From SABY01 sp964612515 (lineage in GTDB: Bacteria; Bacteroidota; Bacteroidia; Bacteroidales; 4484-276), in the NCBI GenBank assembly GCA_964612515.1, contig CAZTCX010000039.1:1-27490 (forward strand): a stretch of DNA of 27,490 nucleotides, written 5' to 3'. Made by a program: the position numbers and the translations under genes. The notes under the pieces were generated by a model. The model did no database searches. It was given only the letters and a program-made list of their open reading frames with translations, and was not told the origin of the DNA. Positions 23,260 to 27,490 of this stretch are shown in pieces. How positions within the stretch are numbered: position 1 is the first letter of the stretch; every line of letters starts with the position of its first letter.

Positions 23260-23282
23260 GGTCGCACCAGCATGATGCGACC
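23260..23282 (-). terminator. Possible terminator hairpin after the M20 peptidase gene
   Basis: Perfect 7-bp arms GGTCGCA (23260-23266) and TGCGACC (23276-23282) around a 9-base loop. On the minus strand it is followed by an imperfect T-rich stretch. It lies about 140 bases after the peptidase stop, so the link is weak. Confidence 0.35.
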
Positions 23283-23291
23283 CCCCAGAAT

Positions 23292-23416
23292 TCAAAATCT
23301 CAAAAAACAAATAACTTTCAAATTCTAAATCTCAAAATAAATCAAATTGCAGTGGGTGTTTGAAATTTGCTCTTTGTGATTTATTTGGAACTTGCAATTT
23401 GTGATTTGGAACTTGT
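23292..23416. repeat. AAATTTG/GATTTG-type inverted repeat block
   Basis: The left half is built of CAAATT, CTAAATCTCAAA and AAATCAAATTGCA words. The right half is their approximate reverse complement, with TTTGAAATTTG, GTGATTTATTTGGAACTTGCA and TTTGTGATTTGGAACTTG. The whole could fold into a long AT-rich hairpin next to the 3' end of the M20 gene. Non-coding. Confidence 0.6.
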
Positions 23417-23419
23417 AGC

Positions 23420-24796
23420 CTATTTCTCTTCCATCATTTCGGTAAAATATTTATAAAAATAAGGAATGGTTTCGATGCCTTTGTAGAAATTGAAGAGCGG
23501 AAAGTTTTCGTTGGGCGAATGGATGGCGTCGGATTCCAGCCCAAAACCCATCAGAATGGATTTGATACCCAAAATCTTCTCGAAAGCAGAGATGATGGGG
23601 ATACTTCCGCCGCTTCGCACGGGCACCGGACGTTTGCCGAAAGTTGCAGTGTAGGCTTTGTCAGCAGCCTGATAGGCAATCATATCTGTGGGCGAAACAT
23701 AAGCGTAGCCGCCGTGCAGCTCTTCTACCTCCACACGCACGCTCTTGGGGGCGATTGCTTTGAAATGTTTATCAAAAAGCTGAGCGATCTTGTGATGGTC
23801 CTGATCTGGCACCAGTCGCATCGAAATCTTTGCATGAGCTGTCGAAGGAGTCACTGTTTTAGCGCCTTCGCCGGTGTAGCCACCCCAGATCCCGTTTACG
23901 TCGAGCGATGGACGGATGCCGGTTCGTTCGTTGGTGGAGTAGCCTTTTTCGCCGTGGACGTCGCGGATGTCGATAGCTTTTTTATACTCTTCCAAATCAA
24001 ACGGCGCTTTGGCCATCATGTCGCGCTCTTTTTGCGGCACCTCCAGCACGTCGTCGTAAAAGCCGGGGATGGTGATGTGGTTGTTTTCGTCGGTGAGCGA
24101 AGCAATCATCTGCGCAAGGATGTTGATGGGATTAGCCACTGCGCCGCCAAAAAGGCCAGAGTGCAGGTCGCGGTTGGGGCCGGTCACTTTCACCTCCATG
24201 TAAGCCAGTCCGCGCAGCCCGGTGGTGATAGAAGGAATGTCGGGGGCTATCATGCCGGTGTCGGAAACCAGGATGATGTCGGCTTTGAGCATCTCTTTGT
24301 GCTTTTCGCAGAATTCGCTCAGGCTGGGCGAACCAATCTCTTCTTCACCTTCAATCATAAACTTTACGTTGCAGGGCAGTGTGTTGGTTTTCACCATCAG
24401 CTCAAAAGCTTTGGCGTGCATAAACGACTGACCCTTGTCATCGTCGGCGCCGCGTGCCCATATCTTGCCATCTTTAACCACCGGCTCAAAAGGTTTGGTT
24501 TTCCATAGCTCCAGCGGATCCACCGGCATCACATCGTAATGCGCATAGACCAGCACAGTGGGTTTGGACGGATCGATCATTTTTTCACCATAGACCACCG
24601 GATTGCCAGCCGAAGGCATCACTTCAGCCTTGTCAGCACCAGCCGAGAGCAGTATCTTTTTCCAGGCTTCTGCTGCCCGTTTCATGTCGTCCTTGTGCTC
24701 TGCAAGTGAGCTTACAGAAGGAATGCGGATGAGTTCGAAAAGTTCTTCAAGAAAACGGTCTTTGTTTTCGTCGATGTAAGTTTTGATATGTTCCAT
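23420..24796 (-). CDS. M20-family dipeptidase
   Basis: 458-residue metallopeptidase of the M20/CNDP-like group, expected to hydrolyse dipeptides with two Zn ions in the cytoplasm. Metal-site signatures: VLVYAHYDVMPVDP (His86, Asp88), WARGADDDKGQ (Asp119 region), MIEGEEEIGSPSL (Glu151-153) and VSDTGMI (Asp near 179). A dimerisation domain follows, including GLAYMEVKVTGPNRDLHSGLFGG and a SxxNxxGxxGGYTG-like DVNGIWGGYTGEG. The C-terminal SDAIHSPNENFPL carries the last His ligand. Length is normal (about 455). No signal peptide is present. ATG 24796 gives MEHIKTYIDENKDRFLEELFELIRIPSVSS, the usual N-terminus. It is divergent from gap with 120 bases between the starts. Exact substrate unknown. Confidence 0.93.
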   Translation of the reverse strand: MEHIKTYIDENKDRFLEELFELIRIPSVSSLAEHKDDMKRAAEAWKKILLSAGADKAEVMPSAGNPVVYGEKMIDPSKPTVLVYAHYDVMPVDPLELWKTKPFEPVVKDGKIWARGADDDKGQSFMHAKAFELMVKTNTLPCNVKFMIEGEEEIGSPSLSEFCEKHKEMLKADIILVSDTGMIAPDIPSITTGLRGLAYMEVKVTGPNRDLHSGLFGGAVANPINILAQMIASLTDENNHITIPGFYDDVLEVPQKERDMMAKAPFDLEEYKKAIDIRDVHGEKGYSTNERTGIRPSLDVNGIWGGYTGEGAKTVTPSTAHAKISMRLVPDQDHHKIAQLFDKHFKAIAPKSVRVEVEELHGGYAYVSPTDMIAYQAADKAYTATFGKRPVPVRSGGSIPIISAFEKILGIKSILMGFGLESDAIHSPNENFPLFNFYKGIETIPYFYKYFTEMMEEK

Positions 24797-24861
24797 TACA
24801 ATTTGAAATATTTGTTAGTATTTGATGATATTCCGGTCCGGGCAGCCCACCTCGTTTTTAC

Positions 24862-24869
24862 TACTTTTG
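24862..24869 (+). promoter_or_regulatory. -7 box (TACTTTTG) of gap
   Basis: Exact TAnnTTTG match 47 bases before the ATG at 24917. It lies downstream of the first in-frame ATG (24788), supporting the later start. No clear -33 TTTG is visible. Confidence 0.5.
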
Positions 24870-24916
24870 GCGGCTGTAAATTAAGAAAATGTAAAAATAT
24901 AAAATCTGACGGACTT

Positions 24917-25927
24917 ATGACCAAAATAAGAGTAGCCATCAATGGGTTTGGAAGGATCGGACGCATCTTTTGCCGGCAAATGCGACTGCACGAAAACCTG
25001 GAACTGGTGGCCATCAACGACCTCACCGATACGCACACACTCTGTCATTTGCTAAAATACGACTCTTCGCACGGACATTTTCCGGCTCCGGTAACCTGTA
25101 CCGAAAATGAGTTGATTATCGATGGAAAAAAAGTAGTCGTCCTTTCGCAGGAAAATCCAGACTTATTGCCGTGGGGCGAAATGAACATCGATGTGGTGGT
25201 GGAATCTACCGGACGTTTTACGGCACGATCCGACGCTGAACGCCACCTGAAAGCAGGTGCCCGTAAAGTGGTGATTTCTGCTCCGGCACTAGGCGACGGC
25301 GACAGCATCCAATACATTGTTTTGGGTGTTAATGATCATCTGATCAACCGCAACGACCGCATCATCAGCAACGCCTCCTGCACTACCAACAACGTGGCGC
25401 CACTCATCATGATCCTCGACGAGCTGTGGGGTGTCGAAAAAGGTTTTATTACCACAGTGCATTCCTACACCAAAGACCAGCACCTGCTCGATGCGCCGCA
25501 CAAAGACTTGCGGCGTGGCCGGGCCGCAGCCTACTCCATCGTACCCACCACAACAGGCGCCGCAAAAGCTGCTACGCGCATTTTCCCGCATCTTACCGGT
25601 AACCTGGGAGGCGCCGGCATCCGCGTACCCGTACCCAACGGATCACTCACCGACCTCACCTGCAACCTGCGCAAACCGGCCAGCATCCAGGGTATCAACA
25701 AAGCTTTCGAAGAAGCTGCCAACGGTCGTCTCAAAGGAATCCTCGAATACACCACCGACCCAATCGTAAGTATCGACATCGTCGGCAACACCCACTCGGC
25801 CATCTTCGACGCTGGACTTACAGCCGTACTCGGCGAAAACGACAAACTCATAAAAGTGGTGGCCTGGTACGACAACGAAATGGGATACGCCACACGCCTC
25901 ACGGAGCTGATAGAGAAGTTTGTGTGA
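24917..25927 (+). CDS. gap: Type I glyceraldehyde-3-phosphate dehydrogenase
   Basis: 336-residue glycolytic enzyme that oxidises glyceraldehyde-3-phosphate to 1,3-bisphosphoglycerate with NAD. N-terminal Rossmann motif INGFGRIGR (residues 8-16) is followed by AINDLTD, whose Asp35 favours NAD over NADP. VVVESTGRF (93-101) and the catalytic SNASCTTN with Cys155 and HSYTKDQ with His182 are intact, as is the C-terminal VVAWYDNEMGYATRL. Length matches type I enzymes (330-340). The frame is open from 24788, overlapping the divergent peptidase gene, but the start at 24917 (MTKIRVAINGFG) is the family N-terminus and lies after the -7 box. Phosphate-binding TGAAKAATRIFPHLTGN is present. No other glycolysis gene is adjacent. 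Confidence 0.97.
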   Translation: MTKIRVAINGFGRIGRIFCRQMRLHENLELVAINDLTDTHTLCHLLKYDSSHGHFPAPVTCTENELIIDGKKVVVLSQENPDLLPWGEMNIDVVVESTGRFTARSDAERHLKAGARKVVISAPALGDGDSIQYIVLGVNDHLINRNDRIISNASCTTNNVAPLIMILDELWGVEKGFITTVHSYTKDQHLLDAPHKDLRRGRAAAYSIVPTTTGAAKAATRIFPHLTGNLGGAGIRVPVPNGSLTDLTCNLRKPASIQGINKAFEEAANGRLKGILEYTTDPIVSIDIVGNTHSAIFDAGLTAVLGENDKLIKVVAWYDNEMGYATRLTELIEKFV

Positions 25928-26050
25928 GAGGAAAAGGGGAATATTGTTCACGTTGTGACCAATCAGCTAAATGCTAATTTTGAAAACTGATTGACAAAAG
26001 TTAAAAAATGAAATATTCGGACCCGTTTATCCTGCAGCCAAAGTTAACCG

Positions 26051-26965
26051 ATGAGTAAACAACCATTAAATATCAACACTATTCAAAATCGAATTTTTAC
26101 CATTCGGGATGTTCAGGTGATGATTGATGAAGATCTGGCCGAAATTTATCACGTTCAGACAAAGGTCTTCAACCAGGCTGTTAAAAGGAATAGCGATAGG
26201 TTCCCGAAGGATTTCAGGTTTCAGCTTAACGAAAATGAGTGGTTTAACTTGAGGTCACAAATTGTGACCTCAACTGAGACGAATTCTTTAAGGTCACAAA
26301 TTGTGACCATAGAGAGCCAGCGTGGAAAGCACAAAAAATACCTACCTTATGCCTTTACTGAACAAGGCGTGGCCATGCTTTCGGCAGTGCTTCGAAGCGA
26401 TACAGCAGTGAAAGTTAGCATTCAAATTATGAAGGCTTTTGTTGAAATGAAAAAGTTCATGGCCACAAATGCCATCCTATTTAAACGGATCGAAAAAGTG
26501 GAATTGAAGCAAAATGAAACCGATCAAAAAGTTCTTCAATTATTTGACGCCATTCAGGAAAAAGGTCTAAAGCCAAAACAGGGAGTGTTTTTTGAAGGTC
26601 AAATTTTCGATGCTTATTCCTTTGTTGCTGATTTGATAAGATCTGCCGAAAAGTCGATCCTGCTTATTGATAACTATATCGACGACACAGTGCTGACGAT
26701 TTTTACCAAGCGCAAGCCGGAGGTTAAGTTTACTATTTTCACTAAACAAATAACTAAACAGTTGGCTCTGGACTTGAAAAAACACAACGAACAGTATTCA
26801 CCCATTCAAATTAATGAGTTTGTAAACGCCCACGATCGCTTTTTGATTATTGATGAAACTATTGTTTACCATTTTGGTGCAAGTTTGAAAGATTTGGGTA
26901 AAAAGTGGTTTGCTTTTTCTAAATTTGAAAAAGAAGCTTTGCTAATTTTGAATAAATTAAGATGA
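26051..26965 (+). CDS. ORF6N-domain protein with PLD-like C-terminal region
   Basis: 304-residue protein. An ORF6N/KilA-N-like DNA-binding domain spans about residues 10-110 (IFTIRDVQVMIDEDLAEIYHVQTKVFNQAVKRN...LPYAFTEQGVAML). A helical, partly coiled-coil linker covers about 140-175 (FKRIEKVELKQNETDQKVLQLFDAI). The C-terminal 125 residues look like a single phospholipase-D-type half-domain: ILLIDNYIDDTVLTIF, then HDRFLIID at 261-268 in place of HxKxxxxD, and FGASLKDLGKKW as the Gly-Ser-like motif. The usual Lys is Arg263, so catalysis is uncertain. The loop inside ORF6N contains LRSQIVT twice (67-73, 80-86), encoded by palindromic DNA. This family is frequent in phage-derived and accessory islands; a DNA-binding regulator or defence role is inferred only. 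Confidence 0.85.
   Translation: MSKQPLNINTIQNRIFTIRDVQVMIDEDLAEIYHVQTKVFNQAVKRNSDRFPKDFRFQLNENEWFNLRSQIVTSTETNSLRSQIVTIESQRGKHKKYLPYAFTEQGVAMLSAVLRSDTAVKVSIQIMKAFVEMKKFMATNAILFKRIEKVELKQNETDQKVLQLFDAIQEKGLKPKQGVFFEGQIFDAYSFVADLIRSAEKSILLIDNYIDDTVLTIFTKRKPEVKFTIFTKQITKQLALDLKKHNEQYSPIQINEFVNAHDRFLIIDETIVYHFGASLKDLGKKWFAFSKFEKEALLILNKLR
26249..26273. repeat. 25-bp perfect palindrome inside the ORF6N gene
   Basis: Twelve-base arms around a single central A; the core is GGTCACAAATTGTGACC (26253-26269). It encodes the first LRSQIVT copy and lies in the loop of the ORF6N domain. Confidence 0.85.
26292..26308. repeat. Second GGTCACAAATTGTGACC palindrome in the ORF6N gene
   Basis: Exact second copy of the 17-bp core, 39 bases (13 codons) after the first and in the same frame, encoding the second LRSQIVT. 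Confidence 0.85.
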
Positions 26966-26990
26966 TGAACCAGGGTAAAAAATTACCTTC

Positions 26991-27065
26991 TTTTGTTTGA
27001 CTGGCTTTCGGAAATGAATCTTAAACAATTGATAATTAACGGGTTTTTGTTTGACTGGTTTTTGG
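26991..27065. repeat. 21-base direct repeat, spacing 54
   Basis: TTTTGTTTGACTGG followed by a C/T-variable TTTTTGG-like tail occurs at 26991-27011 and 27045-27065. In one frame both copies read LLFDWL/FLFDWF, but that frame lacks a start and stops soon after, so it is either a non-coding repeat or a small gene remnant between the ORF6N and LpxH-like genes. Confidence 0.6.
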
Positions 27066-27149
27066 GAAAAATATTTACACAATCATAGTGAAAATAGTCG
27101 ACATCCTGAGAATCGACACTACCAAAATTATTGAGAAAAATTTGATAGA

Positions 27150-27490
27150 TTATTTTTTATCGAAATGTTGCAGCTTAAACTGCTCTCCGTCAAACACACC
27201 GTAAGAGTATCGATTTATCCAATCTCCCAGGTGGATGTAAAAATGACCTGGCGAAAGCTCGTGGATTTGCTCCACATGCCAGTGGCCGAAGATGAAATAA
27301 TCTATTGAAGGGTCGCCTTTTAGCACCTCGTTGCAATGTTGCGCCAGGCGCGACTGATGGATATTTTCGAGCAAGCGCTTTTCTTTTTCGACAGCTTCAG
27401 GTTTTTGATTGCCATAGCGGCTGCGTCCGCTCCAGAAAAGCCCCAGCTTTACGCCGACCTCTTCCAGAGTTCTATTTTGAAAGTAGTACA
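27150..27490 (-). CDS. lpxH: UDP-2,3-diacylglucosamine diphosphatase-like phosphoesterase, 5'-truncated
   Basis: C-terminal 112 residues of a calcineurin-like metallophosphoesterase; the gene runs off the right edge of the window with the frame open through base 27488. The visible part carries the metal-binding YFIFGHWHVEQ (GHxH) motif and FYIHLGDWINRYSYGVFDGEQFKL, the ending typical of Bacteroidota LpxH-like proteins of about 250 residues that cleave UDP-2,3-diacylglucosamine during lipid A synthesis at the inner membrane. The N-terminal DxH, GD and GNH(D/E) motifs lie outside the window. The TTG at 27374 is not a real start, since the family frame continues upstream. LpxH activity is inferred from the C-terminal signature; another phosphoesterase of the same fold is possible. 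Confidence 0.82.
   Translation of the reverse strand, partial: YYFQNRTLEEVGVKLGLFWSGRSRYGNQKPEAVEKEKRLLENIHQSRLAQHCNEVLKGDPSIDYFIFGHWHVEQIHELSPGHFYIHLGDWINRYSYGVFDGEQFKLQHFDKK

Noticed and set aside
23260..23416. AT-rich repeats as a CRISPR array
   Set aside because: The units are degenerate, unevenly spaced and arranged as an inverted rather than direct repeat, with no cas genes nearby.
23519..24508. 329-codon plus-strand frame opposite the M20 peptidase
   Set aside because: Antisense shadow of a clear enzyme gene; unusual Val/His/Phe-rich composition and no motif.
25960..25993. CAATCAG/CTGATTG inverted arms after gap
   Set aside because: Seven-bp arms with a 20-base loop and no T-run do not make a convincing terminator for gap.

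Overview
The window is a stretch of chromosome from a member of the Bacteroidota, probably Bacteroidia. Four observations support this. One secreted protein ends in a type IX secretion (Por) sorting domain. Recurrent TAnnTTTG -7 promoter boxes lie upstream of genes. Most starts lack a Shine-Dalgarno site. The transketolase, DsbD-like, M20 dipeptidase and LpxH-like proteins read as typical Bacteroidota versions. A run of ten Ns at 22383-22392 shows that this is a draft assembly. The transketolase and LpxH-like genes are cut by the window edges.

Layout. 1-1766: 3' part of a transketolase (+). 1825-3027: secreted protein with YadA-head-like repeats and a T9SS tail (-). 3455-4882: SF1B helicase (+). 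4883-5324: gene-free and full of related AATT-rich repeats. 5325-9573: sucA-sucB, the E1 and E2 of 2-oxoglutarate dehydrogenase (+). 9651-10184: small protein with a Cys cluster (-). 10284-12050: aspS with a clear terminator (-). 12216-12587 and 12850-13530: a small unknown protein and a small outer-membrane barrel (+). 13762-17053: a second barrel, a lipoprotein and a YjbH-like envelope protein (-). 17171-18508: tilS (+). 18714-20846: DsbD-like thiol:disulfide transporter (+). 20864-22349: three-gene hipB-hipS-hipT-like toxin-antitoxin operon (-). 22675-23139: small unknown protein (-). 23420-24796: M20 dipeptidase (-). 24917-25927: type I GAPDH (+). 26051-26965: ORF6N protein with a PLD-like tail (+). 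27150-27490: 3' end of an LpxH-like hydrolase (-).

Most of the window is housekeeping: central carbon metabolism (transketolase, GAPDH, OGDH E1/E2), translation (AspRS, TilS) and envelope biogenesis (DsbD-like, barrels, lipoprotein, LpxH-like). OGDH E1/E2 fits an oxidative TCA cycle. The accessory elements are the HipBST-like module and the ORF6N/PLD gene. The HipBST-like module has three operator-like TATACC-N6-GGTA sites in front of it, arranged like the E. coli HipB operator. The ORF6N gene carries two near-identical palindromes inside its own reading frame.

Intergenic DNA holds several distinct word-like repeat families: an AATTCG type, an AAATTTG/GATTTG type, a TCTAAC type and a GATTTCTC...GAGGAATC hairpin with a T-run. 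I found no tRNA, rRNA, CRISPR array or intact insertion sequence. The best candidates for something under-described are the tripartite Hip operon with its operator array, the palindromes inside the ORF6N gene, and the orphan terminator-like hairpin upstream of the helicase.
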